The notes under the pieces are model-generated. The model searched no databases, was not told the DNA's origin, and saw only the letters and a list, made by a program, of their open reading frames with translations. Below, piece by piece: positions 10,322 to 22,400 of a DNA stretch of 64,000 bases (position 1 is the first letter of the stretch; the number at the start of each line of letters is the position of its first letter). A program made the translations under genes and the position numbers. Source of the stretch: Oscarella lobularis (lineage: Eukaryota; Porifera; Homoscleromorpha; Homosclerophorida; Oscarellidae); assembly GCF_947507565.1 (NCBI RefSeq), contig NC_089192.1, positions 2,228,690 to 2,292,689 of the forward strand, in the 5' to 3' direction.

Positions 10322-13300
10322 TCATATGGCCACTTCGCATCCCTGAAGCGGTGGAAGAACAAGAAGAATGTCGAAGAACGTTGGACGCGACAGGGGTTCG
10401 TAATCCCAGCATCGCCTCATTATGCGCTTCCTGTCAGAGGTGAATCGCATGAATATAATGTACTTAGGAAGAATTTTGCTTACAGAACTTCTGGCCAGTC
10501 CGGCCAATCACCGAAGTGGAGCTGTTTTCTTTTTCCAATAAACGAGATGACGTCTTCGTTTGACATGCCGGTGTAAGGTAATGCTCCGAGTGCGGCAATT
10601 TCCCACAAAACAACACCGTATGACCTGTAAATCCAACCGGAATGACATAGTATACATTTTCATCATTCATTTATTTTTATAATCCTTTTTACCAAACGTC
10701 CGAACAGTGAGTAAAAATACCATCGCGAAGCGATTCCGGCGCCATCCAACGAATGGGCATTGGACCTGCAACATACACAATGAAAGGAACTCGCAAAACC
10801 TATTTAGTGCCTCTTCCGTGTTTTCTGTAGTAATCCTCGAGTTGGATGTCACGTGCCATTCCGAAATCTGGAGAACAGCCTGCTTAGTTCAAGTACTCTT
10901 ATTAGTTTAAGACACGTGCCTCCTATCTTGACCACTTTGTCAGATGACACCATGCAGTTTCTCGCTGCCAAATCCCTGCAGTCAACAGCACAGATATTAT
11001 TATTATACAGTAATATATAACCGGCTATGAAATCCTGGCCTGTGCACTATTTTTTTCTCGGCTAGGTAGGCCATCCCTGAAGCAATTTCGGCGGCCATAG
11101 TGAGAATCGCCTTTTCAGAGAAAGGATAGGAGGTACACAAGGACGATTCGCTCTGATTTAAAATTTCTTGAGAATAATACTACTAATAAAATCATTCCTT
11201 TGACTTACTGTTGGCCTTAATAAACGAAGATACGATTTCAAATCTCCATTTTCCATTAGTTCGATAACAACGTAAACCGGGTTGCCTTTCGAAACTATCC
11301 CAATCAAACAAACAATGTAATCGCAAACAAAATTTCTAAAGAAAAAATTATATTCAAGTTGTGGCACTAGCTTCAAATACTTCATAACAGAAGCTTCTTT
11401 CAGAAAAAGACATCGTTCAAAAGGCTTTGAATTAGGCTTTAAGCCCTGAAGGAAACCATTTTCCATTAGGTGCAATAAAACGACTTTAATTAAAACTATA
11501 CCTTTATAGCAACAGGCTTGGAATCACAACCTTGTTTTTCCAGACTTCCCTTATAAACTTCACCAAATGCTCCTTCACCCAATAACTTCCCAACGTTGAG
11601 GCTCTTGCGATCAATCTCCCACTCATCTGGCTTGTAGGTGCCCGATTTGTCAAAATAACCCTCGGGAAAGTAATCTCTTATTGCTTTTAGCTCGCGCCTC
11701 CTGAAGTAAAAACACTAATAAATTCTAAGTTAAAGCTTGAGTAACCAGCGCTGGTGGCAATGCACAGAAGATATATAAACCGAACTTATTATTAATATGA
11801 CCTTTTTGCTTTCATTCTCCACAGGCAGGAACAGGCGACCAAAGCTGTGATAATTAAACTAAAACTACCAATAGCAGTAGCAATTTGATGCGTCAGTAAA
11901 TTGGAAGACTCTGTTGTAGATATGGCAACGTGGACAGAAAATGATATTTCTGCTCTTTCTCCGTTAAAATAGTATAATACTTTGATACGAAGTCGTGAAG
12001 GCGGACAAGACGTAGAGTTGAGCTTAAATTCAAGGCGACGCTTATCATTTCCAGGTGACATAATCAATTTGCAGGTGTAGATCTGATTACTTGGCGAGCA
12101 AGATAAAAGACTTGATGTAAATGCCAAGGCACTAAATCTGCCAGAAACCTCGATTTCGTACAATTTATTGTTGCAAAGAGACGTGACAGGATCGGTCCAA
12201 TTGACAACGAGCTAAAACAACAATTTAGCTTGAAATAAACAGGGAAGATAATTAATTAATTAATTAAAGTGTACCGAGGCGTTTTTTGTGTAGAACGTGA
12301 CACTGACAAACATCTCCTTCTGAACCTCATCAGAACCTAGGAAGAAGGAAAGGTAAAGAAACAAATTCGGTTTCATTAAATTGAATTATTTCAAAGGGCG
12401 GTGTACGACCTACAGATTGTAGGAAACACTGTCAATTCTTCGCTCCAAATACTGCATTTGCCTCCGCTTTCAACTTTTGCCTAAATAATGAAAAATAGTG
12501 AATGAAACAAAATGATGCATGCTATTGAAACACTTACTCTAACGTGGTATAATAAACAATTTGAAACGTTCGTGACAGAAAAGGTATCGCTGTTCAACAC
12601 CGGATTTAAGAAATCGGAGGCGTTGCCATTTTCGCAGCGAGTGAAAATTTGTGTAAACGTGCCATTGCTGCCTTTCTCATGCGAGGCTTTGAAGTAATCC
12701 ATGCAAGGGCACGTGCTTCTACGCTCTAGCTTAGATTCCAAAGAACGCATGTCAGTAGAAACGGGAGCAGTATCACTATAATCTTCATATTGTTTAACTT
12801 AAAAAAGCCATCATATAAAACATGCGAGTGTAGCAGAAATTGTAGGCATTTACCTTTAGGAAGTTCATGCCGTATTTCGAAGTAATATGCAGTAGGAACT
12901 TTTTTAGGCTTTTGAGCAATGCTCCAAGCGATTGAGGAACATGTCGTATTTGTATTGTTAAGCGGCTCAAAAATTGGAGGCAAAACTAACGAGAGACCAA
13001 GATACAAGAAAATGAATTATTCAAACACAGTACTGATATAGACCTGATGTTTTGGTAGAGAAAATTTCGACACCTGAACAGTCAAACAGTTGTTTTGAAG
13101 CGTTTTCCAACGCTTTATCCAACGATAAGACGCTAGATCGAACATAAACTGCGTAATAACGACCAGACGTCAAACCAAAAATTTTCTTTTTTGATGCGTT
13201 TTCAGAAATATATAAACTCTGATGCGAGCGTGGCTGAATCGAATTTTTTCGTAAAATGTCTTCAAGAGAAGAAGGACAAGTTGTCGTTATAATATTTGTG

Positions 13301-14687
13301 GTTTTGCTGGTGACTTCAGCGTAGAAAAGCTCAGTTCCGAGATACCGGTAGCCATTTTCATTTTTGAATGTTTGTTTCCACTCAACTTCTAAAAAGGTCT
13401 CAAACCTACGATTTATTGAAAGCCGGCTTTTAGCAAATGACCAGTTACCTACGACAAATTTTATATATAATTAGAAGGCAGAGCATGTAGACTTACACTC
13501 TCCGACAAGAGAGTTGCCTTCCCCGTCAGGATATTGTTTTTCTCGCACTAGCATATTGTAATCTGATTTGCAAAGAAAAGGATTTCCGTGAACTAATGCA
13601 GCAGTAGCATTAACAATGCTTTGGTTGGCGTTGTCCCACAAATGCATGAGATGGCTATTATCAATCAAGGCAAAGTGATACCTAAAAGAAAAAAAGTTGC
13701 CTAATTGAAACTAAGTCTACAATGAGAATTATTGAATTAGTAACCCTAATCAAGAGTGTAGGAAGTATTTATTGTACTCACAGTCGGACCTCGATTACTG
13801 AGCACAACTGTCGCCCTGACAACAACGCTAACAAAATGAAACGCAAGTACGCCTTTCACTTTATGACTTGTCGCTGTCATCCGTGCTCAGATAATCGAGG
13901 TTAGGATAAACAAGGACGAACGTGCTGCATTTGCTCTCTATGTTTTTAACTCACTTGCCGTTCCATTTCACTTTCGTTTCGCCGATTGAAACCAAACTCT
14001 TTAAAAAAGACAAACTTTTCAGTCTTCGTGTGTGGGCTATGACAAGATATCCGTGAATTTTCCTAAGCCGACCGAAGGCCTGCTCCAGTTTCGGCATCTG
14101 CTCATCACTCCAATTACCAGAAAAGATGAAATTGTTTTCAATCTCGAAGCAATCTTTGACCTGTGCCAAATCCAATTCATTGGACACAGAATATGAGCCG
14201 CAACACCGCAACGGTGGACAGTAGAAATGATTCAAAAGAGAACATGAGGAGCAGTTGCTTGAATACTCAGTTGTCGCCTTTGTCAGCACTGAAGAAAAGT
14301 CATCTTTCAACTTAACGTTACCGGTGTCGTGAGCGCAGCCGTTCTCCAACGTGATCGATTTGTTGAGACCAAAGGTTTCCAGATAATGGTTATTTTTAAG
14401 AATGAAGGTATAGTTATCGTACGCACTGCCGCATTTACCCCCTATAAAGCGAAGATTTGGTAACAGTTGCGCAAATCTTTGGTAACTGTCAGAGAGATTT
14501 TTAATCAACAAATATCCCGTAATATTTGTAACGGTTTCCAAGGCAAGAGGACCGCTGTTCGAGCAATTGACCGGCTCTAGACCGTCAATATAAAGTGATC
14601 CGTCGATTGTTGTGCAGTTTTTCTGATTTAGCCTTTTGACACTTAAACGAGTTCTCAAGTCGAAGAGGTCTTCCTTGCAAACTTTTC
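10322..14687 (-). CDS. insulin-receptor-like receptor tyrosine kinase (5' exon unresolved)
   Basis: Seventeen exons joined in phase: 14687-13955, 13681-13497, 13448-13074, 12985-12854, 12797-12538, 12480-12414, 12336-12275, 12211-11802, 11700-11502, 11445-11381, 11335-11209, 11152-11040, 10975-10920, 10867-10811, 10765-10693, 10624-10484 and 10430-10322; about 1054 aa. Order: receptor L domain 1, a very short Cys patch instead of a furin-like region, L domain 2 ([13 protein letters not shown]), about three fibronectin III modules, a membrane span, then the kinase. Kinase marks: [15 protein letters not shown], Glu in [20 protein letters not shown], twin tyrosines in EDYYRKH, MAPE. The catalytic set is complete. 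The tail ends soon after the kinase domain. Three consecutive introns around the catalytic core use GC donors. A signal-peptide exon with ATG at 14806 is likely, but no donor gives the right phase. Confidence 0.9.
13781..13901. mobile_element. pogo/Tigger-like MITE remnant in a kinase intron
   Basis: Terminal inverted repeats about 120 bp apart: CCTCGATTACTGAGCAC at the left and GTGCTCAGATAATCGAGG at the right. The left end begins CAGTCGGACCTCGATTA, a style known from pogo/Tigger elements. There is no coding capacity. The outermost right end is diverged, so target-site duplication is not clear. It lies in the intron between exons 13681-13497 and 14687-13955. Confidence 0.55.
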
Positions 14688-14736
14688 CTAAGAAAGAAGA
14701 AGTGTATGACCTTCTATTGTTTTAATTCAGCTAGTG

Positions 14737-14756
14737 ATATATATATATATATATAT
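14737..14756. repeat. (AT)n microsatellite
   Basis: About ten AT dinucleotides just upstream of the first resolved kinase exon, within or next to the first intron. Confidence 0.8.
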
Positions 14757-14818
14757 CCATCCACGCACAAATCGAAAGAGAAGCACAGGGAAGCGAAGAG
14801 CAACATGGTCGCTATAAA

Positions 14819-15762
14819 TAGCCCTCCTACGTCCGCACCATAATTAATGGGCCGACCTCTACCACGTACGCCGTAACCGCATAATCTTTGTGCACCGATA
14901 TACGTGGACTGCACTGCTAAAGACAGAGAATCGAAACGGAGATCGCGCACCACGATGAACTTTCTAAAGGGTATTCGAAGTCAAAATGACTCGCAACGAC
15001 TATAGAAGCCAACTAAGCGCGCAACATCGTCACCGCGCGGAGTGGGCCAGCCGTTCCTCGCGTTTGTGAAACTCTGCTATACAGATGACGAACGCGCACA
15101 AAGAATTGCGCCAACTATAATTGGTCGCTTAGAAAGCAGAAAGACTCGATCGGACGGTTCCGCGATTGACACTATCTAGAGTCTATAATTATCGATACCA
15201 TTCGAGTCCTTTGCCATAGCGTTGGAGAAAGTGAGCAAATCAGAAAGGGTTAGGAGAAAAAAAGATAGCATCCGCATGACGAGCGACAGAGAGACACTTT
15301 CCGTGCAATCCGGGACGTTTCTTACTAAAACAGGCCTGATTCTGGGTTCAGGAACCAGTATATCAACAATATGCTATCGCGAATAAATTAATGTTTCAAA
15401 GAAGCGAACGACGCATGATCTCAAATGACGGAGCGTGCGATTATTTTACAGGAAACTAAGAAGAATCTAGAATGAGGAGGAGGGACACATGTCCAAATGA
15501 CACAAAGAGATGAAGTCAAAAAAAGGAAGTTACCCTAACGGAAAGTAAACCTCTCGGAAGTTCACTTACTGCTTCTCTACAAACAGTTCAACAACAGAAC
15601 GAAGTGCTTGAACCCTCGCTCAGAGTGCGAGAACCTTAGACAAATCGACAGATCATCGTCTAGTGCCATACGGAAAGGGTTATGGGTTGGCGTTTTACGA
15701 TTCCGGGGTTGTGTTGAGACCTGGAGCCAAGATGGCCTCACGCAGAAGATTATAACTATCTC
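14819..15762. other. intergenic region, nothing recognised
   Basis: About 0.9 kb upstream of the kinase gene. A 79-codon minus-strand frame (14714-14953) spans the likely signal-peptide ATG at 14806. A TATTTATAG stretch lies within about 15 nt upstream of that ATG, too close to serve it as a TATA box. No other gene is supported. Confidence 0.3.
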
Positions 15763-16041
15763 CTAGAAGAGGTCGTCACTCTCAGTGGACGTATCGAACG
15801 TCTGATTCGCCGGAATCGACGAATTACGTATTGAGAAGCCATCTTGATTAATGTTCCCGGATACAATTAGCGTTCCTTGTTGAAAACGACGTCTCTGCTG
15901 TGATCTGGGGCTAGTCAGATCTTCTACGCAGTCAATTTTTGCCTTGAGCTTCTTAAGAAAGGTCCTGATGGTAACGATTTGCTCTTTTTTCGAATTTGTC
16001 GTTTTACTCCCATTTAGCAAGGACTGCATAGAGTGATTCAA
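15763..16041 (-). CDS. possible 92-aa protein, unknown
   Basis: A single open frame whose middle (KKEQIVTIRTFLKKLKAKI) is amphipathic and basic, with a Ser/Thr-rich acidic C-terminus ending SDDLF. No signal peptide and no family recognised. It is head-to-head with the GPCR gene and about 190 nt from that gene's preferred start, so the two could share a promoter. It could instead be a chance frame. Confidence 0.25.
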   Translation of the reverse strand: MNHSMQSLLNGSKTTNSKKEQIVTIRTFLKKLKAKIDCVEDLTSPRSQQRRRFQQGTLIVSGNINQDGFSIRNSSIPANQTFDTSTESDDLF

Positions 16042-16232
16042 TATTCGACTCAGTCTAAATTTAATTATTATTGCATGGTGTCAACTTTACTTTCTATTTC
16101 TTAGTGGAAATTTTAGTTTTGATTGCTGCATTTAGTTTGTCACGCTTTCTCCTAACGCTCTTCCCTAAAGTACATATACCCATATACTCAGTTGGGTATA
16201 TCTACTTTAGCTGCTCTCAGTGCCTTGCTACA

Positions 16233-17390
16233 ATGAAGGCTGACGACAACGGTACGTCTTTTTGTTCATCCCTAGTGACTGATTCGACGGCGAGATTTTC
16301 CGAGTTGAAATACACGACAGTGATCAGGCCTGGAATCGAAGAGTCTCTGTGGACGCTTGCAATCTTGGCTGCATTCTTCAATGCTCTTGTAATTGCAGCG
16401 AGATGCAAGACGTCTCATTATCGTACGTCATCACTTTCTGTTCTCCTCATTAACATGGCAGCTTCCGACTTGGTTCTCGCAATTGGAAAGGTCTTATTTC
16501 TCGCAAATGCACGACTGGTGGTTCATTGGTGCGACGAAGCGACGACAACGATGAAGAGACTCTGCTACGTTTCCTACGTCTTTTCGAACATCTCGAGCGC
16601 AATGACGGCTCTTTTGTCGATGACGATAGCAAGTATTGGATTCAAAGAAATAGTCGGCTGCTTCTGTTGCCGTGATTCATTTAGGAACACATCGAATCGT
16701 CGTCCCATCGCCGTGATTTTATCTGTCAACTGGCTTTTATCTATAACCTATGCTACTTTGATGACGATAACGAATCGTCGAGATGTCACCTTGATCGAAA
16801 TTGGTGGACGCTCGTTTTTAGACTGGCACGTCTGCTGGGCAAACGACATGGCTCCTTCAGCTCATCGGTTTTCCTTCTATAGAGATATTGTGACCATCGT
16901 TTGTTACTTTTTTGTCGTCATAGCTGTGACTTGTCTTTACACGACCATCGTTTCTGTCGTTTACTACACAAGGAAAGCGAAGGAAACTCAGTTTCGAAGT
17001 CGACTCGGTTGGACCATTATGACGACAGTTTTCGTTTCCGTTCCGCTCGTTTTGGTGCAGCTCGTCTGGAATTCTCTCCTTGTTTGGAATACCGGCGACC
17101 TTGAGGGGTTTCTCCACAATGACTACACTACCTATTTGGGTACAGTTTCCAATTTTTCTCTTCTTTCCGTTGCCATGGTTAATCCTTTACTATTCACCTT
17201 ATTGGCAATGACGTGCTGGCGAAAGATTTTCAATACCTGTCGTTGCTGTTCTCGCGAACGAGACGTCGACATTGATTCAACTAGCAGTCACCCGGCTTTA
17301 GTTGAGGAAATGACTCCAATATTTACAGACGGGAGTTCTCTTTACTCCTCCTGTGACAACACTTTTTATACGACACCGAATTATACATAG
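16233..17390 (+). CDS. rhodopsin-class (class A) G-protein-coupled receptor, orphan
   Basis: A single exon encoding 385 aa from the ATG at 16233. Seven membrane spans can be placed near 39-57, 68-90, 111-134, 158-179, 218-244, 260-284 and 302-328. Class A marks: Asn50 in TM1, MAASDL (Asp79) in TM2, Cys111 at the top of TM3 with Cys201 in loop 2 as partner, Pro271 in TM6, and NPLLF at 317-321 for NPxxY. The D/ERY motif after TM3 is missing (IASIGF), so coupling may be unusual. N-glycosylation at NGT (6-8). A cysteine cluster after TM7 could be palmitoylated. The frame is open to an earlier ATG at 16071, but that extension is hydrophobic and crosses a TATATC stretch near 16198, so I prefer the later start. 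The ligand is unknown. Confidence 0.85.
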   Translation: MKADDNGTSFCSSLVTDSTARFSELKYTTVIRPGIEESLWTLAILAAFFNALVIAARCKTSHYRTSSLSVLLINMAASDLVLAIGKVLFLANARLVVHWCDEATTTMKRLCYVSYVFSNISSAMTALLSMTIASIGFKEIVGCFCCRDSFRNTSNRRPIAVILSVNWLLSITYATLMTITNRRDVTLIEIGGRSFLDWHVCWANDMAPSAHRFSFYRDIVTIVCYFFVVIAVTCLYTTIVSVVYYTRKAKETQFRSRLGWTIMTTVFVSVPLVLVQLVWNSLLVWNTGDLEGFLHNDYTTYLGTVSNFSLLSVAMVNPLLFTLLAMTCWRKIFNTCRCCSRERDVDIDSTSSHPALVEEMTPIFTDGSSLYSSCDNTFYTTPNYT

Positions 17391-17699
17391 CCGACGATTC
17401 TAATCTTAGCTAGTAGAGAATCACTTTGACGAATGTCAAACTATATAGAGAAATACAACGGTCCGTGTACCATTTGGCTATTTTCTATTTGTTAATCCTA
17501 TCTTATTTTCCTCTAGTACAAAATGAATGTTGCTAGTATCCAAGTAAGACTCCGCTAGATGCACAACTCCCTCCCGTCCTTGTAACTCCATTATGAAGGC
17601 CAAGTCCACAGACAGAACGACACAATAACTAATTTCCCTTTTAATTTTTAGTAATACTGTTATTGTTAGTCGACATATGAAAAGTGAAAGCTTACTCAC

Positions 17700-17892
17700 C
17701 ACAGCGAGAGGACGGCTTCTCGTGTGACATCAACGTCGAGCGCGACGTTGAATGTCTTCTCGAAGTGCTTTTTGACGAACAGAAAGTCTGGAAATCGTAT
17801 GAGACGGAAATGAGCGAGCCCAACGTGTAAGTTAGAAAAAGAACGAAGGAACCGAATAGTCGACATAAAAAAAAGTTTTTCGATAGGCCCAT
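17700..17892 (-). pseudogene. orphan first exon of a second sialyltransferase
   Basis: The frame starting MGLSKNFFLCRLFGSFVLF gives a short cytosolic tail, a type II membrane anchor and a short stem. It resembles exon 1 of the GT29 gene at 8855-8606: LFLTY in the anchor, VSYDF against VSYEY after it, and the exon ending TGT-G before a GTGA donor in the same phase. No sialylmotif exon follows in the 300 nt before the GPCR 3' end. It is therefore a truncated duplicate, or an exon whose partners have moved. A longer frame opens at 18069 but lacks support. Confidence 0.55.
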
Positions 17893-19384
17893 CTTTAGTC
17901 TGATATAGACGATGAAGCTGAAGAACGACGTGGAAATCGGATTGAAGTTACATGTCCTACATCCGGGGGTCGTGTCGTTTTCTATCCGGGTTTCTAGGGT
18001 GCGATCTAACGGCCGCTGGACGGAACGTCTTGTCGTATCTTGAAGCCTGATTGCAGTCGTCATCACCAAGATGACGTGGAGACAGATCGTGGCTATGATC
18101 TGACCGCGGCCAGCTGAATGCTAAAAAAAAGATCCTCTTCTCTGGCATAGATAATGACGTTCAAAATCGAGAAATGGTAAATGACTATCGACTTCGGCGG
18201 CGGCACTTCAATGACTCTGTGGTCGTGGTCAACGTTGCCCGGCAGCGTTTTGATTTTACTAAGTCTTGGCGGTTTCAATGCATAACTTCACAGCATAAGT
18301 GGTTATGACAAGGCCTCTCTTCTTCTTTTTTTTCACGAGAGAGTAGATGACTGAAAGAGATGTCTCTCGTTTTTTTTCTACTCTGACGTCACTTCAAAGG
18401 AGCGTGTTTAAACTCGACTTCGTTTGGGAAGGGATGACGCTGTCGTGGACGGTCACGTGCTCTACTGAGTAGGCTTCTTTGTATTGGTAATGCATCTGCA
18501 TAAAGCGCATTCCTTTAGAGGGCGTGAAGCCGTTGATGGTTTCCTGTCAGAGGAGGCTACATCTTCGATCTGCGTACGTCGGATGATCTAGTCTGTTGGC
18601 ACAATGCAGAAATCGTGTCTGCTTGTGCCGTACAGCTAGTAGAAACCGCTAGACCATATTGTTCGAAGAACCGCGCTCTTTCTTCTACCGAACTTGAATA
18701 TACATGACCGGACGTTACGGTTCTAGCTGGCGGCACGGCGTCGCAATGTCGTTCGTTTGCGACAGCAAGATGACCGATTGATTGGTCATACAATCCGAAA
18801 TCCTAACCCATACCCTGATGAAGCTACTTGTGAATTGATGACGTGTCAGTAGAAGCGCATTGCTGGCCGAGAAGGAGAAGTCATACTGGGGTATGAAGCA
18901 GTTGAGCTGCTGCTACTACACCGCCGACTTGAGGAATTCGAACTGAAACAACGAAGCACCGAAGTATCCATACATATAAGCAAACTGCAGTGATGAGTTA
19001 TCTCCTTCCCATGCAGGGACGGCTGACTTCTAAGAACGTCACTTCATTCTTCGGTGGTCCTTCCGCACCGCGCCCGGCAGCAGTGTCATTTGCCGCGACC
19101 ACACCAGGATCATGTTGCAGTCTTGCGAAATATTCTTTCTCGTCGTTGCACGTGCACTGCATGCGACGCAATTACAGGTTTGTGCATAGTGGGGTAATTG
19201 CGTTTTGCCATTAGTTATAGCTCGACGAGATGACACAGCAATTAGTCATCAAAGTACCGTTGCATTTGTATTGCGGTTCTCAAAATGTCATTACTTTGTT
19301 AGACCTGACCGTTTACCGAAGAAGCAGTTGGTGTTCGTTCTCGTCTTGCGCAACCGTAGGCTATTATTGGACGGGCTCGCCGTG
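17893..19384. other. intergenic region, nothing convincingly coding
   Basis: About 1.5 kb with short frames on both strands (such as 18557-18793 minus and 18990-19214 plus) that show no recognisable domains. A T-rich stretch with TCTC runs lies near 18312-18380. I see no RNA gene. Confidence 0.3.
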
Positions 19385-19392
19385 TATATAAG
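19385..19392 (+). promoter_or_regulatory. TATA box of the TSP1/Ig gene
   Basis: TATATAAG on the plus strand 45 nt before the ATG at 19437; transcription should start near 19415-19420. Confidence 0.6.
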
Positions 19393-19436
19393 ACGTTGCG
19401 TTTAGGTCTTCTTCGTATACGACTGCACAGAGTGAT

Positions 19437-22400
19437 ATGAGAGCTTTCATCTGTTTTGGTTTCTTTCTTTTGTCTCTTGGCGCCGTCGTCTCTGAAGGTA
19501 CCGCAGGAAGCTCAACGCCGGATTCGTTGACAGTAGTCTATTTTTTTGTCTCACAGGCGGAGAATATGTCTGGCACGTTGCAATGGGGTCTTGTGTCTCT
19601 GTTTGCGGGGAACACGGTAGGCATATTCTATTTCATGTGCCGAACAATTATGCTGGATTTCCCACCCTAGGTATCAAGCTTTCTATGGTCTACTGTAAGA
19701 ACATGACGTCGTCGACTGCTGCCGCTCTTTTCTACTGTAACAATGAAACGAAACCGGAGATGCCTCCTGTCATACCGTGCAATCGAAGACCGTGTCCAAG
19801 AGAGTAAGACTACTGAGTCCTTTAGTTTAATTCAGTTATATTGTTCTCTCCTGTTTGCTGAAGATGGGTGACAGGAAGCTTTGGCTCGTGCTCCGCCGTT
19901 TGCGACGGTCTTCAGTCACGTGATGTCTACTGTGAACAATTGCACGACGACGGCCGTCGAATGATACGTGTGCCGGATGGTCGGTGCTCGAGTGAGGTAA
20001 AACCGTCTTCTCAACGACCGTGCGGAAAGCCTTGCAGTATGAATATTTTTGTATACTGTCTCTAACAAATCGCGCTCATCTTATCTTCTTTTAAGTTCCT
20101 CCAACGTTTTATCGCTCGCACAAAGAGCGAAAGTTTTCAGCACCTATTCCCTCTGTGGATGTCGTTTGCAGTGCCGGCGAGAGCATCTATATTCGTCGTG
20201 GCCATAGTCTAAGAATAGATGCTATCGTCAAGAAGGGCTATCCTATTCCGACTCTCACGTGGACTCTTCCTAACGGAACGACGGTCGTCGGTGCAACTGA
20301 TAAGCTTCGCAATTCTAATAGAATTATCGCGATGAATAATGGATCACTGGTTATTTACGAAGTGCAGCTGAACGACGAAGGATTTTATGGGGCTATGGCT
20401 TCAAACGTCGCCGGAACTGATTATGCTAAGACGTCGGTCACTGTTGTCGGTAACGTTTGTTTGTATTGGCTCTCGAATTGGTTTCAACTCTACGTTTCTC
20501 ATGCCTAGAACAACCGTTCTTTAAGACTCCGGTCGCTTCTGGAAGCGAGACCGATGTTGGTGCTGACGTCATTGTACACGCTGGCTCTCGTCTTTTGATT
20601 CGAGCTGAATTAATGCGACCCGTTAGTCATGCAAATATTGTTTGGACGACGTCTAGAGGATTCAAGTTGAAGCAAAACGAATCGTCAATAAAGTTTTCTG
20701 TTTTGGCAAATGGGACATTGGTGATAGATGGAGTGCAAAAAGGAGAAAAGGGCACCTATGGAGTCGTCGCTAGGACAATGGGAGGAACGGCGCGCGCCTA
20801 CACAAAAGTCTCTGTCGTCGGTAAGGCTGCACGCTAGTGTAAGACGTTTAAGACTAACGATTGGTTTACCTAGATTACGAGTAGGTTGTTGACAGCGTTT
20901 CTAAATCATACAGACTAAGTGCTTTTAAACTGTAGATGGATAAGGACTGAGTCAGTTTGCAGCGAAACCTGTGGATCCTCCGGTAGATATATGCATGTAT
21001 GTCGCGACGTATTTCGTGATCTTAGTCTTTTTTTGAAAGGCCTAAGAGTTACCGTTTCTAAATGTGTGGAGAGACGTACAAAGCAACCTGCTGTCGATGA
21101 CAGATGCATCGTGGCAGGACTCGAGAAACCGTTTTTTCCACCAGTTCCATGTAATCGATTTCGTTGCCTTAAAACTGAGTAAATGACCTATTGCAGTGGC
21201 ACACGTGGCACCTGTAACTTTGTGTTGGGTATTTTACAGGGTCGTTTGGACGTCAAGTGCATGGCTTACGCGTGCCCAGCATCGGAGACCTTGCGAAAAT
21301 TTTCAGACACGTTCCGTTGAGTGTTCACTTACGACAGAAGACCTGGTACTCGGAAACAAGTCGAAGACGATTGCCGACGACTTTTCCTGCCTGGGGCTTC
21401 CAAAACCTTTACGCATAAGAATCAGTAACGAATCCTTTTGCCTAGGTGAGCAAATAGTCGTTTTGGGGTGATGATGTTATATTGTTTCCTCAATGTAGTT
21501 GCGCCCAGATTTCGACTCCCTCTTCAGCCTCCCATGCCGCTCGGCATGTCGTCACTTTACAATCGCTATGATCTCGGACACAGCCTCTTTGGGGTTGAGG
21601 GGCGTATCCTTTACGTTGATGCCGTTCTAGCTAAGGGTTATCCTGAGCCGAAAATTACGTGGACGTTTGATTTTGACAACGGCACGACACTGAGGCCCGG
21701 TGAATCGCTCGATAGATATCATGTTTTTGAAAATGGTACATTACGAATCACTAACGTGAGCTACCATGATCAAGGTCTGGTCGAGACGATAGCTAATAAT
21801 TCCGTCGGAAAAGATCGAGTTGTTTCCGCAATAACAATATACGGTAGAGAAATCTTGACCAGTTGGTTAAGTTGTTTAGTAATTATTCTCTTAATTAAGT
21901 GCCTCCAAAGATTGTTGAACTGAGAACGTTTCGGAATCGCCAATTAATTAAACGTCCTTTTGAGTTCTATTTAATGGCTCGACCCGCTGACTCGGTGGCG
22001 ATGCAGTGTGTAATCACGCGAGCATCACCACCTCCTTCGTACCGATGGTTCCGCAACGGTTCTCCGGTCGTTTTTGGAGGAAGATTTACAACTGATGCGT
22101 CCGGATGTTTAATTATTAGCAACGTTGCTAAAATTGATTCGGACGTCTACGAGTGTGTGACATCAAACATGGTTGGAGAAGATCGACGGTCCGTTTTCTT
22201 GGAAGTAGAATGTGAGTTTAAATAGTTGATTTTATTGTTCAATTGTGCACCGCTGATTTTAGCTCTTGAGAGAAAGTGGGTGAGGAAGTATCTTCCTTGC
22301 TCTCGCGAATGCGGCCGAGGTACTCTTTTAGAGCCGAAGTTTGTGACGTATCCGCCTTTTATCTTCGAGTTGTTTTCTAGGAAAGCGTCTGATTACTAGT

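Noticed and set aside
17478-17702. 74-codon minus-strand frame downstream of the orphan sialyltransferase exon
   Set aside because: Contains no sialylmotif and does not match the second exon of the full gene, so it was not joined.
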